Origin: Saprospiraceae bacterium
GTDB taxonomy: Bacteria; Bacteroidota; Bacteroidia; Chitinophagales; Saprospiraceae
Direction: 5' to 3'
DNA: 64,000 nt
Assembly: GCA_016720635.1 (NCBI GenBank)
Contig: JADKKF010000007.1
Span: 186,001 to 250,000, forward strand
The position numbers and the translations under genes are program-made. The notes under the pieces are model-generated. The model made no database searches and was not told the DNA's origin. It worked only from the letters and a program-made list of their open reading frames with translations. Of this stretch, positions 53,333-62,915 are shown piece after piece (the stretch's first letter is position 1; every line of letters starts with the position of its first letter).

Positions 53333-55063
53333 ATGAAAAGTCCATTAAAGATGAAAGATTCATATCCACATATCATGCCCGATTTGACTCAGTGGCCTAT
53401 CTACAAATTGTCAGAAGACAGGCACAATTTTGTAGGAGAGGTAGAAAATGAGACTGTGCATAGGTTACACGAAAAGTATGGTGATGGCCTTTTTGATTTA
53501 TTAGAAAAATCCATTTACCTAGAAAAAATAAGAATCAAAGATACGCCGTGGCGTGTTGATCCTCCTAATGAAGCACTTTTTTATAAAAAACTTCAAAATA
53601 AGTTGAATAAAAATGAAAATGATTATTCACACGAAGAACTGCAACAGGTGCAGTCAAATGTCCTCCATACTTTGGTCAAACGTTACGTAGAAGAAATTGT
53701 CGGTACTTTTAAAATATCCACTTTTGGTTTTGCCAGAAGGTTTCTCACATTCCTATTTTCACGATTATTGGGAAATCGTATTTTTGCAGGACTTTCACTA
53801 AATTCTAGTGAAAAGTTACGGGAAAAATTAAAACTATACGGTGAGGTCGATACTTTAAGAGCATTATTCGAAAAAGGTACGGTCATTGTGGTCCCTACGC
53901 ATTTCAGCAATTTGGATTCCATTATGATTGGATATATTTTGGATAAAATAGCTGGATTGCCAGGCTTTTCTTATGGTGCTGGACTTAATCTGTACAATAA
54001 CGGCATTGCGGCCTTTTTCATGAATAGATTGGGCGCATACAGATTGGATCGTCGAAAGAAAAATGCGGTCTATCTAGAGACTTTAAAATCTATGTCTTAT
54101 TTATCATTGGTACGAGGAACCAATACCATATTTTTCCCTGGAGGAACTCGATCTAGATCAGGGGCTCTTGAAGACAAACTAAAGCTAGGATTGATCGGAT
54201 CGGCCATAGAGGCACAACGCCAATTGGTTGTAAAGCCTAATCCTGCCAATCCTAAAATTTTCATCGTCCCTGTAGTGCTGGGTTATCACTTTGTACTTGA
54301 AGCACAGTCGTTGATAGATCAACATCTAAAGATGGTCGGTCGTGAAAAATTTATTCGAAATAAACATTCAAAAATTGGGGTCAGATCGATACTTAGATAT
54401 ATTTGGAATCTCTATTGGCATGGGTCAGAAATAATAGTTTCGGTAGGAAAGCCCATGGACGTAATAGGTAATTTTGTCGATAGCCAAGGAGAAAGCCACG
54501 ATGCACGGGGCAACAAAGTTGATGTCAGGGATTATTTCAAACTAGAAGATCATGTAGAGCCCAATGCCCAAAGGGAGACGGAATATACCAAATTGCTTGC
54601 AGAACGCATTTCCGAAGAATTCCATAATAGTAATATCGTTTTGAGTAGCCATTTGGTCGCTTTTGCGGCTTTTAGATACTTGCTCCACGAGTATGAGAAA
54701 ATGGATTTATTCGCTGTATTGAAGCAACCTGTGGAGGATTTTCAAATTCCACCAGATATTATGGTACAATTGGTGGATCAGATTCGATATTTGTTGACAG
54801 AATTAAACGCTCAAGGTCGAATCAAGCTTTCATATGAATTCGATCAGCCAACGGAAGAATTGATCAAGATGGGCATCAACAAACTGGGGGTTTTCCATAG
54901 ATTTCGTCCCCTGAAATATAATAAGGAAGGCAATATCGTCAGCGAAGATTTTCATCTTTTGCTTTATTACCACAACAAGTTGATTCATTACGACTTAGAA
55001 AATCAAATCCACTGGAACACCATTGGCACTGCCAATTCATTGAATAAGAAGTTTTCGGTATAG
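53333..55063 (+). CDS. Glycerol-phosphate/lysophosphatidate acyltransferase (PlsB/PlsC superfamily)
   Basis: This 576-residue protein has the acyltransferase HX4D motif in VVPTHFSNLDSIMIGY near residue 187 and the phosphate-binding FFPGGTRSRSGAL motif near residue 266. An N-terminal region of about 150 residues and a C-terminal extension of about 200 residues flank the core, so it is larger than PlsC (about 240 residues) and nearer to PlsB-like or the 1-acylglycerol-3-phosphate group. It should attach an acyl chain to glycerol-3-phosphate or lysophosphatidate at the membrane. The start is ATG at 53333. Confidence 0.85.
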   Translation: MKSPLKMKDSYPHIMPDLTQWPIYKLSEDRHNFVGEVENETVHRLHEKYGDGLFDLLEKSIYLEKIRIKDTPWRVDPPNEALFYKKLQNKLNKNENDYSHEELQQVQSNVLHTLVKRYVEEIVGTFKISTFGFARRFLTFLFSRLLGNRIFAGLSLNSSEKLREKLKLYGEVDTLRALFEKGTVIVVPTHFSNLDSIMIGYILDKIAGLPGFSYGAGLNLYNNGIAAFFMNRLGAYRLDRRKKNAVYLETLKSMSYLSLVRGTNTIFFPGGTRSRSGALEDKLKLGLIGSAIEAQRQLVVKPNPANPKIFIVPVVLGYHFVLEAQSLIDQHLKMVGREKFIRNKHSKIGVRSILRYIWNLYWHGSEIIVSVGKPMDVIGNFVDSQGESHDARGNKVDVRDYFKLEDHVEPNAQRETEYTKLLAERISEEFHNSNIVLSSHLVAFAAFRYLLHEYEKMDLFAVLKQPVEDFQIPPDIMVQLVDQIRYLLTELNAQGRIKLSYEFDQPTEELIKMGINKLGVFHRFRPLKYNKEGNIVSEDFHLLLYYHNKLIHYDLENQIHWNTIGTANSLNKKFSV

Positions 55064-55102
55064 ACTGATTTTTTGTAATTTTCTCCTAAAAAAATTCCTA
55101 AC

Positions 55103-56110
55103 TCAATCCATCGTAGGAACTCCAGCAACCGTGGTGTATTTGAACTGTATTTTTTTGTCGGGATTAATAATCTTAAACGCTGACTGAGCCATCAATGTAG
55201 CTTCATGAAATCCACAAAGGATTAGTTTTAACTTCCCTTCATAAGTATTGATGTCCCCAATGGCATAAATCCCAGGGACGCAGGTTTGGTAGTCCAAGGT
55301 ATCCACTTCGATGGCATTTTTGTCTATATTTAGCCCCCATTCGGCTATTGGACCGAGTTTCGGCGTCAGGCCAAAAAGCGGAATAAAATGATCTACTTCT
55401 ATGATTTTGCTTCCTTGATTATCGATTTCTATGGTGATGCTGTTAAGACGATCTATGCCATCTAGTCCAATTACTTGGGCTTCTTTTACAAGAATTATTT
55501 TTCCTTCCTCTACTAGGTTATAAACTTTATCTACGGAATCGGGAGCCCCTCTGAATTCATTTCTACGATGTATCAAATACACTTTTTCGGCTATATCAGC
55601 AAGAAATATGCTCCAATCCAGTGCCGAATCCCCTCCCCCAGCGATCGCTACCGTTTTTCCATTGTATATCGTTGGATCCTTTATGATGTACTCGATGCCC
55701 TTGTCTTCAAATGCTTCAATGCCTTTGATAGGAGGCTTTCTTGGTTCAAAACAGCCTAGTCCACCTGCTATTGCTATCACGGATGCGCTGATTTTAGTCC
55801 CCTTAATCGTAGTGAGTAGGAATGTTCCGTCGGCTTCTTTTGTCAGTGATTCCGCACGTTCACCAAGGGTAAATCCTGGGTTGAAAGGTCTGATTTGTTT
55901 CAATAAATTTTCAACCAAATCTCCAGCTAAAATTTCAGGAAATCCAGGGATATCGTAAATCGGTTTTTTGGGATAAATCTCAGCCAATTGGCCCCCTGGA
56001 ATGGGCAAAGAATCAACCAAATGGCATTTTAATTTTAACAATCCCGCTTCAAATACCGCAAAAAGTCCTGTCGGCCCTGCCCCGATGATAAGAATATCTG
56101 TATGTATCAT
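55103..56110 (-). CDS. Thioredoxin-reductase-like ferredoxin/flavodoxin-NADP reductase
   Basis: This 335-residue flavoenzyme has the FAD motif ILIIGAGPTGLFAVFEAGLL near residue 5, PGGQLAEIYPKKPIYDIPGFPEI near residue 38, and the NADP motif VAIAGGGDSALDWSIFLADIA near residue 154. The redox CxxC pair of thioredoxin reductase is absent, so it belongs to the type 2 ferredoxin-NADP reductase group (FNR, YumC-like). It supplies reduced ferredoxin or flavodoxin. The gene starts 14 bases after the stop of the enoyl-CoA hydratase gene, in the same direction. Confidence 0.9.
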   Translation of the reverse strand: MIHTDILIIGAGPTGLFAVFEAGLLKLKCHLVDSLPIPGGQLAEIYPKKPIYDIPGFPEILAGDLVENLLKQIRPFNPGFTLGERAESLTKEADGTFLLTTIKGTKISASVIAIAGGLGCFEPRKPPIKGIEAFEDKGIEYIIKDPTIYNGKTVAIAGGGDSALDWSIFLADIAEKVYLIHRRNEFRGAPDSVDKVYNLVEEGKIILVKEAQVIGLDGIDRLNSITIEIDNQGSKIIEVDHFIPLFGLTPKLGPIAEWGLNIDKNAIEVDTLDYQTCVPGIYAIGDINTYEGKLKLILCGFHEATLMAQSAFKIINPDKKIQFKYTTVAGVPTMD

Positions 56111-56124
56111 TTCTCCTGAGCCAA

Positions 56125-56904
56125 TTATTTTCCGTTAAAAATGGGCTTACGTTTTTCTACAAAAGCCAACGCTCCTTCCTTGAAATCCTCTGTCCCTGCA
56201 CATACTCCAAAAGCCGATGCCTCTGCATAATAGCCGTCTTTTTCTTTATCGCTATATGCATTGACACACTCTATTACTTTTTGTATACCGATGGGCGATT
56301 TGGTTGCAAGTTTCTCAACTATTTTTAGAGCTAGGGACAATTCTTCGTTTTCATTGGCGATATAATTGACCAAACCCAAGCGATATGCCTCTGTTACGTC
56401 CACCATATCGGTCGTCAATAACATTTCTAAAGCTTTACTTCTTCCGATTAACTGAACCAATCTTTGTGTCGCACCATATCCTGGCGGTAAGCCTAAATTC
56501 ACTTCAGGTTGTCCAAATCGCGCCTTTGGGCCTCCTACTCTGAGGTGACATGCCATAGCCAATTCGCAGCCACCACCTAGCGCAAAGCCTTTTATCACGG
56601 CGATTACAGGTATTTTACATTTTTCTATAGCGAAATAAGTTTCTTGTCCATACGTGGACATAATTTCCGCTTGAGCTGCGCTTAGGCCCTCAAACTCTTT
56701 AATGTCTGCACCTGCAGCAAAGGCTTTTTCACCAGACCCTTGGATTATAATTCCTTTGATTCTATAATTATCAATGTCTCGGTTAAAAAAATTATTCAAT
56801 TCTTTCATCAGATGCGTATTGATGGCATTTAACGCCTCTGGTCTATTGAGCGTTATGATCAACGCATTGTCTTTTTGCTCGAATATTAAATATTGATAGT
56901 TCAT
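56125..56904 (-). CDS. Enoyl-CoA hydratase/isomerase family protein
   Basis: This 259-residue crotonase-fold protein has the oxyanion-hole motifs KAFAAGADIKEFE near residue 71 and IKGFALGGGCELAMACHLRV near residue 105. A second catalytic region reads FGQPEVNLGLPPGYGATQRL near residue 135; the usual GLIPGxGGTQRL is here LPPGYGATQRL, a mild variant. It hydrates enoyl-CoA in beta-oxidation. It lies between DsbD and the FNR gene on the minus strand and may be cotranscribed with both. Confidence 0.92.
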   Translation of the reverse strand: MNYQYLIFEQKDNALIITLNRPEALNAINTHLMKELNNFFNRDIDNYRIKGIIIQGSGEKAFAAGADIKEFEGLSAAQAEIMSTYGQETYFAIEKCKIPVIAVIKGFALGGGCELAMACHLRVGGPKARFGQPEVNLGLPPGYGATQRLVQLIGRSKALEMLLTTDMVDVTEAYRLGLVNYIANENEELSLALKIVEKLATKSPIGIQKVIECVNAYSDKEKDGYYAEASAFGVCAGTEDFKEGALAFVEKRKPIFNGK

Positions 56905-56917
56905 TGGTTATGATTTG

Positions 56918-59491
56918 TTAATTTGTTTTTTTGAATTGATCCACGCCGCACTGCAAGAATTTTTTGTATTCATCCACATCTGGAGTATAAGCCACGGGTT
57001 TGTTTAGTAGTTTACCATCTGGACTTATCAGCACATAAAATGGTTGGCTATTTCTATTGAAATGAATGGCTTCAAAATCGGCCCATTTATTTCCTACCGT
57101 TTTCATTTCTCTCCCATCAAAGGTAGAAATATATGATTTTTCTAAAGGTTTTTTATCATCTGTATAAAGAGACACCAAGACGTATTCGTTTTTTATCAAT
57201 TCAAACACTCCTGGCTTGCTCCACACGAGATCCTCCATCCTACGACAGTTCACACATCCATAACCCGTAAAATCCACTAGAATCGGTTTATTAAATTTTT
57301 TGGCCACTTCTACGGCTTGATAAAAATCGTGGTAGCATTCCAAATCAAGAGGACATTCTTTAGGATAAATATAACTATGACCTGCGGGAGGCGCAATGCC
57401 GCTGAGTAAATTTGGCGTTTTAAAGGTCTCAGACACATTATCTTTCATGAATCCAGTACTCATATAGATCGCCACAGCCAAACTTCCCAGTGCCAAAATT
57501 AGACGGCTAGTGCTTAATTTTTCAACCTTCGTGTCGTGTGGAAACCTAAACCAATCCATGAAATAGGCAAATAACGCAAGTGCACACAAGACCCATACTC
57601 CTAGGAACAATTCATAGGGCAAAATCTTCCATCCCATGGTCAAATCGGCAATTGAAAGGAATTTTAAGGCCAATGCTATTTCGATAAATCCAAGGGAAAC
57701 TTTTACTGTATTCATCCATGATCCTGATTTTGGCAATGCATGCAACCAAGCTGGAAATGCTGCAAAAAATGCAAACGGCAAGGCCAAGGCTAAAGAAAAT
57801 CCAAACATGCCGACCAATGGTGCCAAAGGGATTCTTCCAAACAAAGTATCTCCACCACCCGTAACTGTCTGTACCAGAAGCGATCCGATTATGGGCCCCG
57901 TGCAAGAAAACGATACCAATGACAAGGTGAATGCCATAAAAAAGATTCCAATAAGCCCTCCTTTGTCTGCCGCTTTATCGGACGAATTGACCCAAGAGGC
58001 GGGCAATGTTATTTCATAATACCCAAAAAATGAAAAGGCAAATATGATAAACAAAATGCAAAAACCAATATTTAACCATGGATTGGTACTCAACTGATTC
58101 AAGGCATCTGCACCAAATACGGATGTGACAATCAATCCTATCGCGATGTAAATGACGATAATCGAAAGTCCATACAAAAGGGCATCTCTCAAGCCTTTCT
58201 TTTTGTCTTTAGCCCCTTTGGTAAAATAACTTACCGTAAGTGGAATCATTGGAAAAACGCACGGTGTTAGTATTGCCAATAGCCCTCCCGCAAATCCCAA
58301 TACAAATATCCACCATAAGCTCATGCTGGCCGTACTTACGTCTTGGTGTATATTGTCGCAAGAATGATTTTCGTTTTGTCTGTCGAATGAAAAGGCTACA
58401 GGGGTTCCATTTCCCGTGTTAGAGTTTGAGGTATTTACTTCAGTTTTCAAACCTGAATCGTCTATGATTGCAGCTGTTCCTGAGGCAGGATCTACTTCAA
58501 AATTTACCAGTGTTGGATTTAAACATTTTGAGTCATCGCACGCTTGATATTCTAGAGAACCTTTGACTTTTTTACTGGGATCAATAATTTCAATGGTTTG
58601 GGTAAAAGTGGCATCGTGTTTGAATTTGGTCAGCTTCATCTCAAAAATAGGCTCATATCCTGAGACCATTTTAGAGCCAGTTTCTTTTACCTTACCTTTT
58701 AATATAAAATTATCGGCAGCTTCTAGTGTCAGAGTAGTTGGGATGGGACCTCCTTCGGGAGTGTTTTGACTGTAAATATTCCACCCGTCTTGGATTTTTG
58801 TGGACAAGGAAATCTCTAACTCTCTTTCACTTACCTTCTTAGTGGAAATAGACCAAGCAGTAGGATTGACAAAATCGGATGTTTCTTTGTCCGATGAAGG
58901 TGCTGACGCTATTGCATCAATAACTGGGGTAGCTGCTGTTGTAGTATTTTCAATTTCTAATACTGATCCGTCATTATTTTTTTTTTTGAAGGTCCTGCCT
59001 TGTGCGTCCTTGTTTAAATCGAAACTAAAAGCCACTTCTTTGGGTGGTAGGCACTGCTCATTGTCGCAGGTCATGTAGAATACTGTTCCAGTTACAGGCT
59101 TTGAGTTGTCCTTGACTTTTACCAATGAAGTAAATTCAACATAATCATAAAATTTGATTACATTCATAGCAAAAAGCTCATCATATCCTTCCTTTTTATG
59201 ACCCGATTCTTCGATTTTACCCTGTAATGTTGCATTGGCTTTATCGAATTTAATCATAGTTTTTTGAGGGCCATCCTCTCCTACCAAATACTGAGAATAA
59301 ATATTCCACTCATGATCCAAAGTTCCTCTCAATACGAGTTTGTACTCAGAATCCGAAATTTTTACCACATGCTTAGACCATTTGACTGGATCATTGATTT
59401 GTGCAACGCTAGAACCGATTAAAGCGAAAAACATGGCAACAAATAAAGATATTTTGCCAATACTATTCAAAGAGTTTTTTATAAAATCCAT
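56918..59491 (-). CDS. Thiol:disulfide interchange protein DsbD with duplicated N-terminal domain
   Basis: This 857-residue protein carries a signal peptide, two tandem DsbD alpha-type domains (about residues 33-180 and 211-345) with cysteine pairs CDNEQC and CDDSKC, then a membrane domain of eight helices (about 395-640) with cysteines in LTPCVFPMIP and VSFSCTGPII, and a C-terminal thioredoxin-like domain with YGCVNC near residue 720. It moves electrons from cytoplasmic thioredoxin to the periplasm to reduce disulfides. The two alpha domains in one protein are unusual. It is monocistronic or leads the operon with the enoyl-CoA hydratase. Confidence 0.92.
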   Translation of the reverse strand: MDFIKNSLNSIGKISLFVAMFFALIGSSVAQINDPVKWSKHVVKISDSEYKLVLRGTLDHEWNIYSQYLVGEDGPQKTMIKFDKANATLQGKIEESGHKKEGYDELFAMNVIKFYDYVEFTSLVKVKDNSKPVTGTVFYMTCDNEQCLPPKEVAFSFDLNKDAQGRTFKKKNNDGSVLEIENTTTAATPVIDAIASAPSSDKETSDFVNPTAWSISTKKVSERELEISLSTKIQDGWNIYSQNTPEGGPIPTTLTLEAADNFILKGKVKETGSKMVSGYEPIFEMKLTKFKHDATFTQTIEIIDPSKKVKGSLEYQACDDSKCLNPTLVNFEVDPASGTAAIIDDSGLKTEVNTSNSNTGNGTPVAFSFDRQNENHSCDNIHQDVSTASMSLWWIFVLGFAGGLLAILTPCVFPMIPLTVSYFTKGAKDKKKGLRDALLYGLSIIVIYIAIGLIVTSVFGADALNQLSTNPWLNIGFCILFIIFAFSFFGYYEITLPASWVNSSDKAADKGGLIGIFFMAFTLSLVSFSCTGPIIGSLLVQTVTGGGDTLFGRIPLAPLVGMFGFSLALALPFAFFAAFPAWLHALPKSGSWMNTVKVSLGFIEIALALKFLSIADLTMGWKILPYELFLGVWVLCALALFAYFMDWFRFPHDTKVEKLSTSRLILALGSLAVAIYMSTGFMKDNVSETFKTPNLLSGIAPPAGHSYIYPKECPLDLECYHDFYQAVEVAKKFNKPILVDFTGYGCVNCRRMEDLVWSKPGVFELIKNEYVLVSLYTDDKKPLEKSYISTFDGREMKTVGNKWADFEAIHFNRNSQPFYVLISPDGKLLNKPVAYTPDVDEYKKFLQCGVDQFKKTN

Positions 59492-59549
59492 TTCAATAAT
59501 TTGATGATTTTTTCAAAAATTGGTAACTTAATGAACACCAAAATCGATC

Positions 59550-59557
59550 CAAAGTTA
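59550..59557 (-). promoter_or_regulatory. -7 element of dsbD
   Basis: The minus strand reads TAACTTTG, matching TAnnTTTG, 59 bases upstream of the ATG at 59491. Confidence 0.5.
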
Positions 59558-59661
59558 AATAATCCTGTTAGTAAATTTAATTTATAACAAAAAATTAACG
59601 TCCGAAACCCATTTTGTGCATAAAAATATTCAAAAAGCTATCGTATTACATTATAATTATA

Positions 59662-59669
59662 TATATTTG
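59662..59669 (+). promoter_or_regulatory. -7 element of the PP2C-like gene
   Basis: TATATTTG matches TAnnTTTG, 58 bases before the ATG at 59727. It forms a divergent pair with the dsbD promoter. Confidence 0.5.
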
Positions 59670-59726
59670 TACTTAATTTAAATACAATTAAATATTGTAT
59701 TAATTTATAATCTATAAACTTAGACC

Positions 59727-61544
59727 ATGTCTCAGAAGATAGCTACAGAAAAATTGTTTTTGTCAAAGCATATTGGCCCAAACCAATTTAACCCCAATCT
59801 TTACTCCTGCCGCTACCTCAATCACTCAGCCATTGAAAAGGAAGTTTTCTCTAATATCAATGATCTGAAAGATGATATCCATCTTTTCGTCCAAGGCTCA
59901 GGGATGGAACATTTTGCCAATAAAGTGGCACAATTCACCCTAGAAAAAATAGAGCAGAAGCTGAACGCATATCTCGAGTTGCCCTCTAAACTCCAAGAGT
60001 TGGAATCATTTTTGAGGCAAAGTTTTATGCAAGTACACAACGAAATATTTAGGTACAGCCTAGAGAGGTTAGAACTCTTAGGTGCGGAAGCGGCTCTTTT
60101 GGTTGTAGTTATTCGAAAAAATGAAATAATCATAGCAGCAAATGGTCCTTGGATCTTTGGAAATTTTGAACAAGATGGATTTAAAAATATTTCTTTGAGT
60201 GATTATTCTGCTAGATTGGGATCGACCAAGAATACGCCCAAGATGTTTTTCAAAGTAATCAAAAATAAATCCAAAGAATCATGGGCTATAGGCACGGATA
60301 ATACCATCGATGCATTAAAATCATTATCTTGGCCTGAAGATGAAAACATCAATTTGAGTGATATTGAGGCGACTTTGCTTGATGCTGGACTGATGGATTT
60401 TCAAGCATTTGCTGTGGTACATGCTCAAGAAGAACAGTCAACCCCAGTTGAATTGACCAGCTCACTTCCAGTAGAAACAGAACTGATTTTTGATGAAAAT
60501 GAACAGATTGTAATTTCGCAAGAAGATATACCTCATTCTATTAATGAAAAAATCAACAATGCCCACTGGTTTGATCTAGCGAAACAAGAGATTGAATTAA
60601 GCCACACGGAAATTGATACGGCTGAATCTGCCTCGTTCGAGCCTCCAATTATTCCAGAGGAGGATTGGATCAGTGGCTCTGAGGACCTTGAACCTATCGC
60701 TGAAGAACATGATATCGATCTATCCAACGGTAAGACATATGAAGAATCCAAAGTAAACGCAAATATTACAGAAGATGCAGTGATAACGCCTGGTGCGAAT
60801 AGTTCAAATACCGTATCTGAAAAAATTCCAAAAGAGAGTTTTAGGCAATCTTGGCGCAAGCATTTGTCGAGCTTCGGGATTGTGATGGCCATTATTGCAA
60901 TTTTGGGGTTTGCTGGACCTGCTATAGAAAAATTGCAATTGAAAGGGTGTGTAAACTCAAGTCCAAAAATAGAAAATGAAGAAATAATTCTGACAAAAGA
61001 ATCAGGCAGTACAAACTTATCGCCGGAAGACGAACTTTTGCTTGAAAAAGAAGCGAAGTCTCTCTCAATGCTGAAGTCTGAACTTGCTGTTTCTGTTTCT
61101 GCTGAGAAAAATGAGGAAATGATTGAACCTGAAAAAATAGAGAAGGTAGTCTCTACCCTCAATCTACCAAAGGTTGAAAGTCCGAAGATCAAGGCCAATG
61201 TAGAGATCAAGAATACAACTCAAACTTTTGCCAAGAAATCCAATGATTCTGAGCTGAACGCTTCTACAAATAAAAAAATAATCCGAAAATTTGAAGCTTT
61301 GTATGCTGAAAATCAGCATAATTTTCAAGAATTAAAAAATAAATTGACCCCTGATAATCCTCAACAATTAAAATCTTGGTACGATTTAAACAAAAAATAC
61401 CTCAGTCTTAAGCGGGAAATTGAAAAAGTTTATGATCCACATAAAAAAACACTGGTTTCAAACAACGAAACAACAAATGCAAGTATCTATAATACGTTAG
61501 CTAAAGATATTAAAGCGTTTGGGGTGACTATTGATTCATTTTAA
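59727..61544 (+). CDS. Single-pass membrane protein with a PP2C-like N-terminal domain lacking catalytic residues
   Basis: This 605-residue protein has an N-terminal domain (about residues 20-215) with the PP2C strand and helix order: a VQGSGMEHFANKVAQFTLEKI segment where active enzymes have D-G-x-G-G-H, then LGAEAALLVVVIRKNEIIIAANGPW where they have GTTxxxxxxxxxxLxxxNxGDSR, and WAIGTDNTIDAL where they have L-x-S-D-G-L. The metal-binding aspartates at the first two sites are Q and A/N, so I expect no catalysis. An acidic linker, one membrane helix (residues about 381-399) and a lysine- and glutamate-rich tail follow. I know no name for this combination; the PP2C assignment is by pattern only. 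Confidence 0.55.
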   Translation: MSQKIATEKLFLSKHIGPNQFNPNLYSCRYLNHSAIEKEVFSNINDLKDDIHLFVQGSGMEHFANKVAQFTLEKIEQKLNAYLELPSKLQELESFLRQSFMQVHNEIFRYSLERLELLGAEAALLVVVIRKNEIIIAANGPWIFGNFEQDGFKNISLSDYSARLGSTKNTPKMFFKVIKNKSKESWAIGTDNTIDALKSLSWPEDENINLSDIEATLLDAGLMDFQAFAVVHAQEEQSTPVELTSSLPVETELIFDENEQIVISQEDIPHSINEKINNAHWFDLAKQEIELSHTEIDTAESASFEPPIIPEEDWISGSEDLEPIAEEHDIDLSNGKTYEESKVNANITEDAVITPGANSSNTVSEKIPKESFRQSWRKHLSSFGIVMAIIAILGFAGPAIEKLQLKGCVNSSPKIENEEIILTKESGSTNLSPEDELLLEKEAKSLSMLKSELAVSVSAEKNEEMIEPEKIEKVVSTLNLPKVESPKIKANVEIKNTTQTFAKKSNDSELNASTNKKIIRKFEALYAENQHNFQELKNKLTPDNPQQLKSWYDLNKKYLSLKREIEKVYDPHKKTLVSNNETTNASIYNTLAKDIKAFGVTIDSF

Positions 61545-61596
61545 ACGTCTTAATTTACAGGAAAAACAAATTTCCGTCTCGAACATACTAAAATTG

Positions 61597-61629
61597 AAAG
61601 CTGGGTACAAATGTGTGCTTGGCTTTTTT
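61597..61629 (+). terminator. Rho-independent terminator of the PP2C-like gene
   Basis: AAAGCTGGGTACA (61597-61609) pairs with TGTGCTTGGCTTT (61614-61626) over an AATG loop, then a T tract. Four of thirteen pairs are G-T wobbles that exist only in the plus-strand RNA, so the terminator acts on that strand. Confidence 0.72.
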
Positions 61630-61632
61630 CTT

Positions 61633-62412
61633 TTATACCAATAATTGAGACATAGTTAATATGGCCTTCTCCCCTGCTTTCCCAATATCCAAGCTATATT
61701 CGTTCACATAAAGATCAATATGTTGCTGCATCACTTTTTCATCCATGTCTTGGGCATATTTCCTGCAATATTCGAGTGCTTCTGATTGGTGCGCATAAGC
61801 ATATTTGATGCTGGAAACAATGATTTTATCCATGTCGGAAGGTGAAATTTCTGATTTTTTTTGTAGCATGATGGCACCAAGTGGTATCGGGCCTTGGGTC
61901 TGTTCTTCCCAGTATTCCCCTAAATCCACCACTTTGTTCAATCCTTTATCCGCATAAGTAAACCTATTTTCATGGATGATGACCCCAGCGTCCACTTTTC
62001 CTTCTAAGACCAAATCCTCAATGGTTTCAAAAGAAGCAAAAATCTTATTCTTGGCATTAGGATATTTATAGTTAAATAAAAAATGCGCCGTGGTGTCTTT
62101 CCCTGGAATGGCAATTTTATCGTTTTGTACATCAAATTCAGTACCCTTATTGATAAGCAATGGCCCCACTCCTATCCCTAGTGCACCACCAGCCCTCAAT
62201 CTATGGTAATCATCTGCTGCCCTAAGGGCTTTCACGTAACTTACTTTTATGATGTCGAAGGAATGGGTCTCCAATTCATTGTTCAATGCTTGAATGTCTA
62301 AAAAATCCACTTCAAACTGAAAGCCTTTTGTATCGACTTTTTGATGGATCATCCCATAAAAAATAAAGGTGTCGTTTGGACACGGAGATATCGCCAACTT
62401 TAATCTTTCCAT
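61633..62412 (-). CDS. mqnD: 1,4-dihydroxy-6-naphthoate synthase MqnD
   Basis: This 259-residue protein starts MERLKLAISPCPNDTFIFYG, the MqnD signature, and has the periplasmic-binding-protein type II fold motif IHQKVDTKGFQFEVDFLDIQALN. It cleaves cyclic dehypoxanthine futalosine to 1,4-dihydroxy-6-naphthoate in the futalosine route to menaquinone. The length fits the family. No other mqn gene is adjacent. Its presence indicates menaquinone as the respiratory quinone. Confidence 0.94.
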   Translation of the reverse strand: MERLKLAISPCPNDTFIFYGMIHQKVDTKGFQFEVDFLDIQALNNELETHSFDIIKVSYVKALRAADDYHRLRAGGALGIGVGPLLINKGTEFDVQNDKIAIPGKDTTAHFLFNYKYPNAKNKIFASFETIEDLVLEGKVDAGVIIHENRFTYADKGLNKVVDLGEYWEEQTQGPIPLGAIMLQKKSEISPSDMDKIIVSSIKYAYAHQSEALEYCRKYAQDMDEKVMQQHIDLYVNEYSLDIGKAGEKAILTMSQLLV

Positions 62413-62571
62413 CTTAAATCATTCTAATTCTCGACAAAATAACAAATAAAAACAGCCAAAGATCAATTATTTTTGATTACATCTTAAAATCCATAATATA
62501 AATTTTTCTTGGCTAAGTCTAATACCAAGTTAATCCAATCGACATTTGTTTTTAACCTGGAATGATTGTTT

Positions 62572-62589
62572 TTTTATTAACTTTGTAAA
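62572..62589 (+). promoter_or_regulatory. Promoter block of the first toxin-antitoxin module
   Basis: TTTTATTAACTTTGTAAA contains TAACTTTG (62578-62585), a TAnnTTTG -7 element, 85 bases before the antitoxin ATG. The same 18 bases recur at 63362-63379 in front of the second module. Confidence 0.6.
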
Positions 62590-62669
62590 ATGAAAATGGT
62601 ATTAGATAAAATTTATGTATTGTATACTGATATCCATATTCTTGTTGATTTCAAATAAAATAAATTGAT

Positions 62670-62915
62670 ATGATTCGAACTTTCATAACTCCAACTGAGA
62701 GCAAGTTTAACGTAATTCTTGACGTTCCTGATGATTATTTAGGGCAAGAGTTAGAATTGATCGTGTTTAAAAAACAAGAAGGTTTAATATCCGAAAAAAA
62801 CAACTCTTCAATTAAATTTTCCAACAAATACAGAGGTATTTTCACAAAAACAGAAGGCAAAGCATTTAATGATTATATTGCCAAAGCAAGAAACGAATGG
62901 GAAAGAGATTTTTAA
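62670..62915 (+). CDS. Putative antitoxin of a PIN-toxin module
   Basis: This 81-residue acidic-to-mixed protein begins MIRTFITPTESKFNVILDVP, with a short beta-rich N-terminal part and a charged C-terminal helix (KTEGKAFNDYIAKARNEWERDF). Position, size and a 19-base overlap with the PIN-domain gene make it the antitoxin of a VapBC-like pair. The N-terminal part resembles DUF2281/PHD-like antitoxins but I cannot assign a family with certainty. Confidence 0.75.
   Translation: MIRTFITPTESKFNVILDVPDDYLGQELELIVFKKQEGLISEKNNSSIKFSNKYRGIFTKTEGKAFNDYIAKARNEWERDF

Noticed and set aside
60533..61210. 225-codon minus-strand ORF opposite the PP2C-like gene
   Set aside because: Its serine- and phenylalanine-rich composition is that of an antisense shadow of acidic, glutamate-rich coding sequence.
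62591..62659. Leader peptide of 22 codons before the first TA module
   Set aside because: It begins a few bases after the -7 element and has no coding-like composition or conservation evidence.
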